Of a DNA stretch of 8,701 bases, positions 1 to 5,180 are shown one piece after another. Within the stretch, counting starts at the first letter, position 1, and each line of letters opens with the position of its first letter. Location of the stretch: the NCBI GenBank assembly GCA_016844515.1, contig JAERMP010000079.1:1-8701 (forward strand), written 5' to 3'. The DNA comes from Thermoleophilia bacterium. GTDB taxonomy: Bacteria > Actinomycetota > Thermoleophilia > Gaiellales > Gaiellaceae. The position numbers and the translations under genes are program-made. The notes under the pieces are model-generated. The model was given only the letters and a program-made list of their open reading frames with translations. It had not been told where the DNA came from and ran no database searches.

Positions 1-1
1 C

Positions 2-619
2 CATCTACGGAGCGAGGAGGAGCTCGAACTCCAGCTCGCGCAGCCGGCCACCCGAGCAGAGGCCGCGTACTCCATCGCCCGCGTCCTCGAGCTGGACGAC
101 GGGGAGGTCGAGGCCGTTCGTAGCGCCGTAGCAGGCTTCGCGCTCCCGTATCTGACGGAGTGGCAGCGCACGGTGCTTGCACGAGCGCTCCGGTTCGTCG
201 GTTCGCCGTATGTCTGGGCGGGCTCGTCCGAGCGCCCTCAGCAGCTGTTCGGAAGGACGCTGCCGGGCGGCTTCGACTGCTCTGGGTTCGTGTGGCGCGT
301 CTACAAGCTCGAGCCGTTCGCTGGGGCACCCGCGCTCGCGCAGGTGCTGAGGGGGAGGACGAGCTACGCGATGAGCGGAGAGGTCGCAGCCGCGACTCGA
401 CTCACCCGCGATCTGCTCCAGCCCGGCGACGTCGTGTTCTTCGGCTCACGCGGCCCGCGCTCGCGGACGAGTGAGGTCGGGCACATGGGGATCTATGTCG
501 GGAGCGGCTGGATCGTCCACTCGTCACGTTTCGGAACGACTCTCACGCCGATGACCGGCTGGTACGAGACCAGCTTTGCGTGGGGCCGCAGCCCGCTCGC
601 CGAGGCCGGCGTCTCGTAG
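2..619 (+). CDS. NlpC/P60 family cell-wall hydrolase, N-terminus missing (SLH-like segment plus peptidase domain)
   Basis: The frame is open from the first bases to a TAG at 617-619, giving 205 visible residues, so the true start lies upstream of the window. A GTG at 173 could be taken as a start, but it would cut into a continuous protein and has no obvious ribosome site. Visible residues about 15-32 (TRAEAAYSIARVLEL) look like part of an S-layer homology (SLH) helix, which in this family anchors proteins to the cell wall. Residues about 58-200 form an NlpC/P60 domain. The catalytic cysteine is in FDCSGF (C93), the histidine in GHMGIYVG (H161), and the third polar residue is H173 in IVHSS. 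Such enzymes normally cut D-glutamyl-diaminopimelate or related peptide bonds of peptidoglycan outside the membrane. The signal peptide expected for export cannot be seen because the N-terminus is missing. The NlpC/P60 call is firm; the SLH call is moderate. Confidence 0.88.
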   Translation, partial: HLRSEEELELQLAQPATRAEAAYSIARVLELDDGEVEAVRSAVAGFALPYLTEWQRTVLARALRFVGSPYVWAGSSERPQQLFGRTLPGGFDCSGFVWRVYKLEPFAGAPALAQVLRGRTSYAMSGEVAAATRLTRDLLQPGDVVFFGSRGPRSRTSEVGHMGIYVGSGWIVHSSRFGTTLTPMTGWYETSFAWGRSPLAEAGVS

Positions 620-732
620 CGACTCCGACGCGCCAGCGTCCCCACTTGTCCACCCGCGATGTGTAAGGCTCCGGGTACGAGGTCGCCGGGCCGCTCGTGG
701 GTGGGCCATGTCGGTGTCGCGGCGGCCGGATT

Positions 733-736
733 GGAG
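733..736 (+). promoter_or_regulatory. Ribosome binding site choosing the ATG at 741
   Basis: GGAG lies four bases before the ATG at 741 (GGAGACAAATG). In-frame ATGs at 708 and 753 have no such site at a usable distance, so 741 is preferred. The 120 bases between the peptidase stop and 741 hold no other gene, and I saw no clear TAnnnT box or terminator in them. Confidence 0.5.
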
Positions 737-740
737 ACAA

Positions 741-1055
741 ATGCACGGTCGCATGGCTCGATACACGTTCTCGGGTGACGCCCAGGAGCTCGCGCGGCGC
801 GCGGAGGACGGGCTGCTCCCGATCTTCCAGGCCCAGCCTGGATTCAAGGCGTACTCGGTGATCGAGTCGGACGGTGAGATCCTGTCCTTCAGCGCGTGGG
901 ACTCCGCCGAGCAGGCCGAGGCTGCGAATGCCGCGGCTGCGGACTGGGTCGCGGAGAACATGACCGACGACATCGATCTCAAAGAGACCCGCATCGGCGA
1001 GATCCTCATCTCGACGGCGCTCGGCGTCACCACGAAAGCAGGCGCGACCGCCTGA
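741..1055 (+). CDS. Small dimeric alpha/beta-barrel protein (antibiotic biosynthesis monooxygenase-like fold)
   Basis: This 104-residue protein ends at TGA 1053-1055. Its length and layout fit the ferredoxin-like dimeric alpha/beta-barrel (ABM) fold: a first strand (ARYTFSG), a helix (AQELARRAEDGLLPIFQAQ), the turn PGF at the start of strand two (FKAYSVIES), a third strand (EILSFSAWDS), then a helix beginning SAEQAEAAN and a last strand near IGEILIS. The W-D-S followed by a helix is typical of the group. Some members are monooxygenases or heme-degrading enzymes, but many have no known substrate and no active-site residue can be assigned here. No signal peptide or membrane segment is seen, so it is probably cytosolic. 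The start at 741 was chosen by its GGAG site; 708 and 753 are alternatives. It is followed directly by a strong hairpin, so it probably ends its transcript. Confidence 0.72.
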   Translation: MHGRMARYTFSGDAQELARRAEDGLLPIFQAQPGFKAYSVIESDGEILSFSAWDSAEQAEAANAAAADWVAENMTDDIDLKETRIGEILISTALGVTTKAGATA

Positions 1056-1075
1056 GTCTCAGGCGTCTGTTTGTC

Positions 1076-1103
1076 GAGAAGGCCCTGGAGACAGGGCCTT
1101 CTC
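1076..1103. terminator. Perfect 11-bp hairpin between convergent genes, probably bidirectional terminator
   Basis: GAGAAGGCCCT (1076-1086) and AGGGCCTTCTC (1093-1103) are exact inverted repeats around a 6-base loop (GGAGAC). It sits 20 bases after the stop of the + strand gene and 1 base before the stop codon of the minus-strand methyltransferase at 1105. Because it is symmetric it can serve both genes. The flank on the + side (TCTATCT) is only moderately T-rich, and the minus side lacks a clean U-run (its flank reads GACAAACAG), so termination strength is inferred from the stem and the position. Confidence 0.8.
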
Positions 1104-1104
1104 T

Positions 1105-1737
1105 CTATCTCGAGCTTTGCTTCCGTGCGATGACGTGGAACACGTGCCAGTGCTTTGGCCCGCTGACGGCTTCGCCGTCAGCGTCCTGCTCGAGCAGCCC
1201 CTGAATCTCGAAGTCCGCGAGAAGTGCCGCGACCTCTGCACGCGTGTGGAACGTCATGTCCGCGGTGCCTGCCCAGCTGTCGTGCGGGCCGAAGAGGTGG
1301 CCTACGAAGAGCCCGCCCGGGCGAATCGACGACGTGATTCGGCTCCACACTTCGTCGAACTCGTGGGGTTCACAGAACGGCAGGCTCAGGCCCGCGTAGA
1401 CCAGGTCGGCGGGCGGGAGATCGAGCTCGGAATACGGCGCGACTCGTGTCGTCAGTCGGTCGCCCTCCGACGGCCGCACCGACTCCCGCAGGCGCGCGAT
1501 TCCTTCCGGAGACCCGTCGACGGCTAGCACGGTCCAGCCGCGTCTCAACAGCTCGAGCGTCTCCGTGCCATCGCCACAGCCGAGATCGACTGCAACGAGC
1601 GAGCGGCCGTCTGGCGCCTTTGTCGGGAGGAACGGCGTAGCGTCGACGAACAGCTCTCGTAGCGACCGCCCCGCGACTGCGCGGTAGTAGGCCTCCCACT
1701 CGATCTCCGAAGCTGTCTCCCACTCGACGTTCGACAT
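1105..1737 (-). CDS. Class I SAM-dependent methyltransferase (TehB-like)
   Basis: This is a 210-residue soluble methyltransferase. Motif I, DLGCGDGTET, is at residues 51-60 and binds S-adenosylmethionine. The acidic end of strand two follows in VLAVDGSPEG (D74). Later come a motif IV-like stretch (ADLVYAGLSLPF), the RPGG turn of the fold, and a C-terminal strand pair ending KHWHVFHVIARK. The layout resembles the TehB/tellurite-resistance and small-molecule methyltransferase group, but the substrate cannot be read from sequence. The frame stays open upstream to 1845, but that extension would run through the tRNA gene at 1805-1877, so the ATG at 1737 (MSNVEWETAS) is preferred. No Shine-Dalgarno is visible before it, and the sequence just upstream (TCTAATCGCGCG) does not give an exact TAnnnT box. 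Its 3' end abuts the shared hairpin at 1076-1103. Confidence 0.87.
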   Translation of the reverse strand: MSNVEWETASEIEWEAYYRAVAGRSLRELFVDATPFLPTKAPDGRSLVAVDLGCGDGTETLELLRRGWTVLAVDGSPEGIARLRESVRPSEGDRLTTRVAPYSELDLPPADLVYAGLSLPFCEPHEFDEVWSRITSSIRPGGLFVGHLFGPHDSWAGTADMTFHTRAEVAALLADFEIQGLLEQDADGEAVSGPKHWHVFHVIARKQSSR

Positions 1738-1804
1738 CGCGCGATTAGATCGCAGGAGCGTGCCGAACGTCAATCGCCAAGACGCGTCGACATCGATCGT
1801 GAAG

Positions 1805-1877
1805 TGGAGCGTGCCGGGATCGAACCGGCGACCTCCGGCTTGCAAAGCCGGCGCTCTCCCAGCTGAGCTAACGCCCC
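1805..1877 (-). tRNA. tRNA-Ala, anticodon UGC
   Basis: All arms of a 73-nt cloverleaf fit. The acceptor GGGGCGT pairs with ACGCTCC and includes the G3:U70 pair that identifies alanine tRNAs. The D arm is GCTC/GAGC. The anticodon stem CCGGC/GCCGG encloses the loop TTTGCAA with anticodon TGC. The T arm is GCCGG/CCGGC with loop TTCGATC, and the discriminator is A. The 3' CCA is not encoded (the bases after the discriminator read CTT), so it must be added by nucleotidyltransferase. UGC reads GCA and, by wobble, other alanine codons. It lies between two protein genes on the same strand and has its own -10 box. Confidence 0.97.
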
Positions 1878-1888
1878 GGGGCAGGATC

Positions 1889-1894
1889 AGTCTA
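1889..1894 (-). promoter_or_regulatory. -10 box (TAGACT) for tRNA-Ala
   Basis: TAGACT on the minus strand ends 11 bases before the first base of the tRNA. That would start the transcript about five bases ahead of the mature 5' end, leaving a short leader for RNase P. No good TTGACA-like -35 was seen at 17 bases. The same hexamer occurs at 6814-6819 ahead of another gene. Confidence 0.55.
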
Positions 1895-1902
1895 GAGATG
1901 GA

Positions 1903-2577
1903 CTAGGAGCTCGGCGGCGCTCCGCGCAGGCCCTTCTGCTCGAGCGCGCGCAACGCATCCCCGAAGCCGCGCTCGGTCGGTGCCGGGCGCGTCTCGCGCT
2001 CGAGGCGCCGTAGCCGTTCGTCGATCTCTGCGAGCTCGGCCTTGCTCGTGATCGCTGAGCCGCCGCTCGATCGCTCACCTTCGGCGACGGCGACTTCGCG
2101 ACTTGCGAGCTCTTCGCTCTGCGCTGCAAGCTCCGCCTGGGTTCGAGCGAACGCCTTCTCGGCTTCCTGGAGCGCGGCCAGCCGCGCCTCGATGTGCGCC
2201 AGACGCTCCTCCGGAGTCTCTGCTGCGCCAGCGGCGCGCCGTGCGAGGTCGGCCTCCATCTTCAAGTAGGCGCGCTCCCTGGCCGCGAGCTCCTTCTCCC
2301 GGCGGTTCAGCTCCTGCGCGTGCGCGGCGAGACCCACCTGCGCGTGAGCGATGGCCTCGTCATCGCCGGTCGATGCCTTTCGACCCGGGTTGCGATTCGC
2401 GCGCGCGAGGGCATCGGAGAGCTCGCGCTCGCGTTCCTCGACTGCTTGGACGCGCTCGGTGAGCTCGCGTCGGAGCCTGCCGAGCTCCTGCTCGGCGGCC
2501 ACGCGGATGGCGTGCAGGCGCTCCTGCTCGCTCTCGATCGAGATGGGCTCGGGCTGGCGACGGCCGAAAATTCCCAC
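1903..2577 (-). CDS. Charged coiled-coil protein of unknown function
   Basis: I do not recognise this 224-residue protein as a named family. It starts with MGIFGRRQPEPISIE and has a first helical region of charged heptads at about residues 15-60. A polar linker around 61-75 (NRNPGRKASTGDDE) follows, then a long Ala/Glu/Arg-rich coiled coil to about 155, in which segments such as QELNRREKELAARERAY and EELASREVAVAE recur. A further short helix (ELAEIDERLRRLE) and a Pro-rich spacer lead to a terminal TERGFGDALRALEQKGLR helix. There is no membrane segment or signal peptide, so it is probably a cytoplasmic structural or scaffold protein; DivIVA-like or SMC-like roles are possible but unsupported. 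The GTG start at 2577 is backed by TATCAT exactly six bases upstream, suggesting a leaderless message. Confidence 0.82.
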   Translation of the reverse strand: MGIFGRRQPEPISIESEQERLHAIRVAAEQELGRLRRELTERVQAVEERERELSDALARANRNPGRKASTGDDEAIAHAQVGLAAHAQELNRREKELAARERAYLKMEADLARRAAGAAETPEERLAHIEARLAALQEAEKAFARTQAELAAQSEELASREVAVAEGERSSGGSAITSKAELAEIDERLRRLERETRPAPTERGFGDALRALEQKGLRGAPPSS

Positions 2578-2583
2578 GCGTCG

Positions 2584-2589
2584 ATGATA
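2584..2589 (-). promoter_or_regulatory. Leaderless -10 box (TATCAT) for the coiled-coil gene
   Basis: TATCAT on the minus strand is followed by six bases (CGACGC) and the GTG at 2577, which would be the transcript's first codon. No Shine-Dalgarno is present. The same TAnnnT plus six bases arrangement precedes argF, the ferritin gene and the rRNA methyltransferase gene. Confidence 0.55.
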
Positions 2590-2624
2590 TGCGCGGGACG
2601 GACGTTCTCCTGCTCGGAGCGCCG

Positions 2625-2885
2625 TTACGCGGCGCGCTCGAGCCGCTCTTCCGCGCGGGCGCGGCGCACGATCTCTTCACGCTCGCCGAAGCGAAGGCGG
2701 GCCTTCACCAGGCGAAGTGTCTGCCAGAGCTCCTGAAGGCGAACGTCGAGAGCCTTGATCTCGTCCTTGACGGCCGGGTCGAGCCCTTGGGAGAGCCGCT
2801 GCCAAAGCACCTGGCGCTCTTCCGAGAGCTGCTCGATCGCGGCGTGTATCTGGTTCGGTGTCACGCTGGCTGAAACGCGCGGCAC
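2625..2885 (-). CDS. DUF2630-like small helical protein
   Basis: This 86-residue protein is predicted to be almost all helix. The N-terminal IHAAIEQLSEERQVLWQRL and the central LDVRLQELWQTLRLVKARL match my memory of the actinobacterial DUF2630 pattern (IHxxIexLvxEExxL, then LdxxWdLLRqRrAxR), and the length of about 80-90 residues fits. The function of that family is unknown. The stop is at 2625-2627. The start is uncertain: GTG 2885 and the in-frame GTG 2864 (VTPNQIHAAI) are both possible, and neither has a clear ribosome site or -10 box. It begins 35 bases after the metalloprotease-like gene and is probably read from the argF transcript. A search against the DUF2630 profile would settle the family. 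Confidence 0.7.
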   Translation of the reverse strand: MPRVSASVTPNQIHAAIEQLSEERQVLWQRLSQGLDPAVKDEIKALDVRLQELWQTLRLVKARLRFGEREEIVRRARAEERLERAA

Positions 2886-2920
2886 CGCGATCGCATTCCC
2901 GGTTTCGGGGGCTCGTTCGA

Positions 2921-3247
2921 TCAGTCGTATCCGAGCTCTGCCAGGCGATCCTCGTCGAGTCCGAAGTAGTGGCCGAGCTCGTGGAGCACAGTGATGCGGA
3001 TTTCCTCGCGGAGCTCGGTGGGATCGGGAAAGGACTCCTCGAGCGGGATCCGGTAGATGGAGATCGTGTCGGGGAGCGAACCGGCCATATCGCCGCGCTC
3101 GGGGAGCGGGACTCCGTGATAGAGGCCGAGGAGATCAGGGTCTTCCGGGTTCTCGTCCTCCACGACGACGGCCACGTTCTCGAGCGCCTCGGCGATGTGG
3201 GGCGGGAGTTCGTCGAGCGCTGCCCGCACCTGATCCTCGAACGTCAC
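2921..3247 (-). CDS. Small zincin-like metallopeptidase family protein (HExxH)
   Basis: This is a 108-residue cytosolic protein starting VTFEDQVRAALDELPPHIAEAL and ending AELGYD. Near the C-terminus lies HELGHYFGLDEDRL with H89, E90 and H93, the zinc-binding and catalytic HExxH motif. A nearby acidic residue (D98, E99 or D100) could be the third ligand. Upstream are VAVVVEDE, LLGLYHGVPL and PDTISIYRIPLEE, all typical of the minimal metalloprotease (MMP-like, formerly DUF1025) family. The physiological substrate of this family is not established. The GTG start at 3247 overlaps the argF stop in the four bases GTGA (3244-3247), which points to translational coupling and the same mRNA. The frame is open further upstream inside argF, but that part is out-of-frame argF sequence and not family-like. 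Confidence 0.88.
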   Translation of the reverse strand: MTFEDQVRAALDELPPHIAEALENVAVVVEDENPEDPDLLGLYHGVPLPERGDMAGSLPDTISIYRIPLEESFPDPTELREEIRITVLHELGHYFGLDEDRLAELGYD

Positions 3248-4188
3248 CGAATCACGAGGGCCATCAGTGCCTTCTGCGTGTGCAGGCGATTCTCGGCCTG
3301 CTCCCAGGCGAGGCAGCGGGGCCCATAGAGCACATCCGCAGTGATCTCTTCGCCGAGATGCGCAGGGAGACAGTGCATCGCGATGGCGTCCGGGTCGGCG
3401 AGCGCGAGCAGGCCGGCGTCGACGCGGTACGGCTCGAGTGCTGGGAGTCGCTGCTCGCGATCCTCGTCTTGGCCCATGCTCGTCCAGACATCGGTGTACA
3501 CGGCATGTGCGCCGCGCACCGCTTCGCGCGGGTCGGTGACGAGCTCGACGCTGCCGCCGTTCGAGCGCGCGTCGTCGGCTGCGGCGGCCACGAACTCCGC
3601 GTTGGGCTCGTAGCCGGTCGGAGTGGCCGCGACCAACTCCATCCCGAAACGTCCGGCTATGCGCATGAGTGAGTGGCACACGTTGTTTCCGTCGCCGACG
3701 TACGCGAGCCGAATCCTCTCGAGCGTCCCGAAACGCTCGCGCAGCGTCATCGCGTCCGCGAGTGCCTGGAGCGGATGGGATTCGTCGGTGAGCCCGTTGA
3801 TGACTGGAATCGACGCGTGCTCCGCGAACTCTTCGACCTCCGCCTGTTCGAAGGTGCGGATCATGAGCGCCGAGAGGAAGCGTGAGAGGACGAGCGCAGT
3901 GTCCCGGAATGACTCGCCGCGGGCGAGCTGCAGCTCAGCGGCAGGGAGGAAGAGCGCCATGCCGCCGAGCTCGGCGATTCCAACCTCGAACGCGACGCGA
4001 GTGCGGGTAGACGGCTTGTGGAAGATGAGCCCGATCGTTCGACCGGGGAGAAGTCGAAGCTCTCGCCGGCGTGCCCGCTCGGCTTTCAGCTCGTCGGCAA
4101 GGTCGAGCAGCGTCTCGAGCTCCTCGCGTGACCACGCGGCTATCCGCGTGAAATTGCGGCCCTTGAGATCGTTAGGAACGCCTGCCAT
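3244..4188 (-). CDS. argF: Ornithine carbamoyltransferase
   Basis: ArgF transfers the carbamoyl group from carbamoyl phosphate to ornithine to make citrulline, the sixth step of arginine synthesis, in the cytosol as a trimer. The 314-residue length is normal. The carbamoyl-phosphate motif STRTR is at residues 60-64 (FHKPSTRTRVAFE), HPLQ at 138-141, the ornithine-binding HCLP at 272-275 with C273, and QAENRLHTQKAL near the C-terminus supplies the late arginine R301. After HCLPAH the usual arginine of many homologues (HCLPAHRG) is leucine 278 here, a small oddity. The ATG at 4188 is preceded by TAACTT and exactly six bases, so the mRNA is probably leaderless. It heads a likely operon with the metallopeptidase and DUF2630 genes; no other arginine gene is in the window. 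An anabolic rather than catabolic role is inferred, since no arcA or arcC is adjacent. Confidence 0.95.
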   Translation of the reverse strand: MAGVPNDLKGRNFTRIAAWSREELETLLDLADELKAERARRRELRLLPGRTIGLIFHKPSTRTRVAFEVGIAELGGMALFLPAAELQLARGESFRDTALVLSRFLSALMIRTFEQAEVEEFAEHASIPVINGLTDESHPLQALADAMTLRERFGTLERIRLAYVGDGNNVCHSLMRIAGRFGMELVAATPTGYEPNAEFVAAAADDARSNGGSVELVTDPREAVRGAHAVYTDVWTSMGQDEDREQRLPALEPYRVDAGLLALADPDAIAMHCLPAHLGEEITADVLYGPRCLAWEQAENRLHTQKALMALVIR

Positions 4189-4194
4189 TCGCTC

Positions 4195-4200
4195 AAGTTA
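4195..4200 (-). promoter_or_regulatory. Leaderless -10 box (TAACTT) for argF
   Basis: TAACTT on the minus strand is separated by six bases (GAGCGA) from the argF ATG. No Shine-Dalgarno lies in the gap. It occupies the place where a -35 contact for the divergent ferritin promoter would fall. Confidence 0.55.
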
Positions 4201-4211
4201 CAACGTGCAAC
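4197..4211. promoter_or_regulatory. Inverted repeat, candidate operator in the argF/ferritin spacer
   Basis: GTTACAACGTGCAAC is an imperfect 15-bp palindrome with half-sites of the form GTTRCA separated by three bases; only one half-site position differs. It overlaps the argF -10 box and ends six bases before the ferritin -10 box. A dimeric repressor bound here could affect both genes. It does not match an ARG box or an IdeR/DtxR box that I can recognise, so the regulator is unknown. Confidence 0.35.
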
Positions 4212-4216
4212 TCGGA

Positions 4217-4222
4217 TAGAGT
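4217..4222 (+). promoter_or_regulatory. Leaderless -10 box (TAGAGT) for the ferritin gene
   Basis: TAGAGT is followed by six bases (CGGGGC) and the ATG at 4229, so transcription would begin at or beside the start codon. This is the only promoter I can see for the ferritin, yjbQ and ABC transporter unit. Confidence 0.55.
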
Positions 4223-4228
4223 CGGGGC

Positions 4229-4756
4229 ATGTCAACGTTTGCTCAGAGCGTGAACGAGCAGGTCGGCTACGAGTTCGCCGCGTCGCAGCAGTACATCGCG
4301 ATCGCGGCCTACTACGACGCGCAGACGCTCCCGCAGCTCGCCGCGCACTTCTATCGCCAGGCGGTCGAGGAGCGAAATCACGCGATGATGATGGTTCAGT
4401 ACCTTCTCGACGCCGACGACGAGGTCGTCGTTCCCGGCATCGATGCGCCGCAGACGGGGTTCGCGGACGCTGTCGCTCCGGTCTCGCTCGCCCTCGCGCA
4501 GGAGAAGCGCGTCACCGCGCAGATCGTCGAGCTCGTGAAGCTCGCGCGGGAGGAAGGCGAGCTCGTGGGTGAGCAATTCCTCCACTGGTTCCTTCAGGAG
4601 CAGCGTGAGGAGGTCGCCTCGATGACCGAGCTGCTGACCATCGTCGAGCGGGGGAAGGACAACCTCCTGCACGTCGAGGAGCATCTTGGCCGCGCCGCGG
4701 GCGGCGAGAACCCGCTCGAGGCCGGAGCTCCGCCCGCCGCCGGCGGGGCTCTGTAA
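4229..4756 (+). CDS. bfrB: Ferritin, BfrB-like (heme-free iron storage)
   Basis: The 175-residue protein is a maxi-ferritin subunit; 24 of these form a cage that oxidises ferrous iron and stores it as a mineral. It closely follows the mycobacterial BfrB pattern as I recall it: EFAASQQYIAIA, LPQLAAHFYRQAVEERNHAMMM, VPGIDA, EGELVGEQFLHWFLQEQREEVASM. Ferroxidase residues E15, E48, H51, E92 and Q125 can be placed. Despite the bfrB name, this family lacks the heme of true bacterioferritin. The C-terminal tail from about residue 150 is Gly/Ala/Pro-rich and ends AAGGAL, like the BfrB tail. The ATG at 4229 is placed by the leaderless -10 box. yjbQ follows after 25 bases, probably on the same mRNA. 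An iron-dependent regulator box was not recognised. Confidence 0.93.
   Translation: MSTFAQSVNEQVGYEFAASQQYIAIAAYYDAQTLPQLAAHFYRQAVEERNHAMMMVQYLLDADDEVVVPGIDAPQTGFADAVAPVSLALAQEKRVTAQIVELVKLAREEGELVGEQFLHWFLQEQREEVASMTELLTIVERGKDNLLHVEEHLGRAAGGENPLEAGAPPAAGGAL
4725..4751 (+). other. GC-rich hairpin at the 3' end of the ferritin gene
   Basis: Bases 4725-4734 (GAGCTCCGCC) pair with 4742-4751 (GGCGGGGCTC) in a 10-bp stem with one G-U pair and a 7-base loop, ending just before the ferritin TAA. There is no T-run after it, so it is not a classical terminator. It could reduce read-through into yjbQ or shield the 3' end of a ferritin-only mRNA. It may also simply follow from the Pro/Ala/Gly codons. 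Confidence 0.3.
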
Positions 4757-4781
4757 CGCGGGCTCGCGTCGTCCTTCGCGC

Positions 4782-5180
4782 ATGCACGAGCTGAGGATCC
4801 AAACCACGCGCCGAAGTCACGTCCTCGACATCACGCGCGACGTGCGCGAGGCGATCGCGGGCGAGCGGGGGTCGGCAATCGTGGTGTATGTCCCGCATAC
4901 GACAGCGGGAGTGACGATCAACGAGCACGCGGATCCGGCGGTCGCGCGCGACTTCGAGTCTGCGCTCGAGCGAGTGGTGGAGGACGGCTGGCCGTGGGAG
5001 CACATCGAGCCAGGTGAGGAGAACGCGCCCACCCATGTGCGGGCGGCGCTCATGGGGCCGAGTGTCGTAATACCGCTTCGGGACGACGGCTCGCTCGCGC
5101 TGGGAACGTGGCAGGGGATCTTCTTCTGCGAGTTCGACGGACCTCGCGAGCGCACGGTCTATCTGTCCGTGCTGCAGTGA
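4782..5180 (+). CDS. yjbQ: YjbQ/UPF0047 family protein (secondary thiamine-phosphate synthase type)
   Basis: The 132-residue length is standard for the YjbQ family. The signature stretches are present: VVYVPHTTAGVTINEHADP at about 34-52 (with H39, E48, H49), NAPTHVRAALMGPS around 81-94 (H85), then LGTWQGIFFCEFDGPRER and a final strand TVYLSVL. Family members form trimers and have been linked to weak thiamine-phosphate synthase activity, but the real cellular role is unsettled. The ATG at 4782 (MHELRIQTTRRSH) is chosen because it matches the family N-terminus; reading further upstream would overlap the ferritin tail. There is no clear Shine-Dalgarno and no -10 box, so expression probably depends on the ferritin transcript. 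Its stop shares GTGA with the ABC ATPase start. Confidence 0.9.
   Translation: MHELRIQTTRRSHVLDITRDVREAIAGERGSAIVVYVPHTTAGVTINEHADPAVARDFESALERVVEDGWPWEHIEPGEENAPTHVRAALMGPSVVIPLRDDGSLALGTWQGIFFCEFDGPRERTVYLSVLQ

Noticed and set aside
1741..1753. GCGAT-TAG-ATCGC palindrome just upstream of the methyltransferase start
   Set aside because: Five-base arms with a short spacer are expected several times by chance in a window this size, and no second copy was noticed.
1738..1845. N-terminal extension of the methyltransferase to 1845
   Set aside because: It would translate through the tRNA-Ala gene; the residues are not methyltransferase-like, and the ATG at 1737 gives a normal-length protein.
3248..3679. 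Upstream extension of the metallopeptidase frame inside argF
   Set aside because: The residues are Arg-rich out-of-frame argF sequence; the family-like part begins at the GTG that overlaps the argF stop.
4232..4807. A 191-codon minus-strand frame opposite the ferritin gene
   Set aside because: Antisense shadow of ferritin; the translation is Leu/Arg/Glu-rich with no motif, and it would run over the divergent promoter region's coding side without a start signal.
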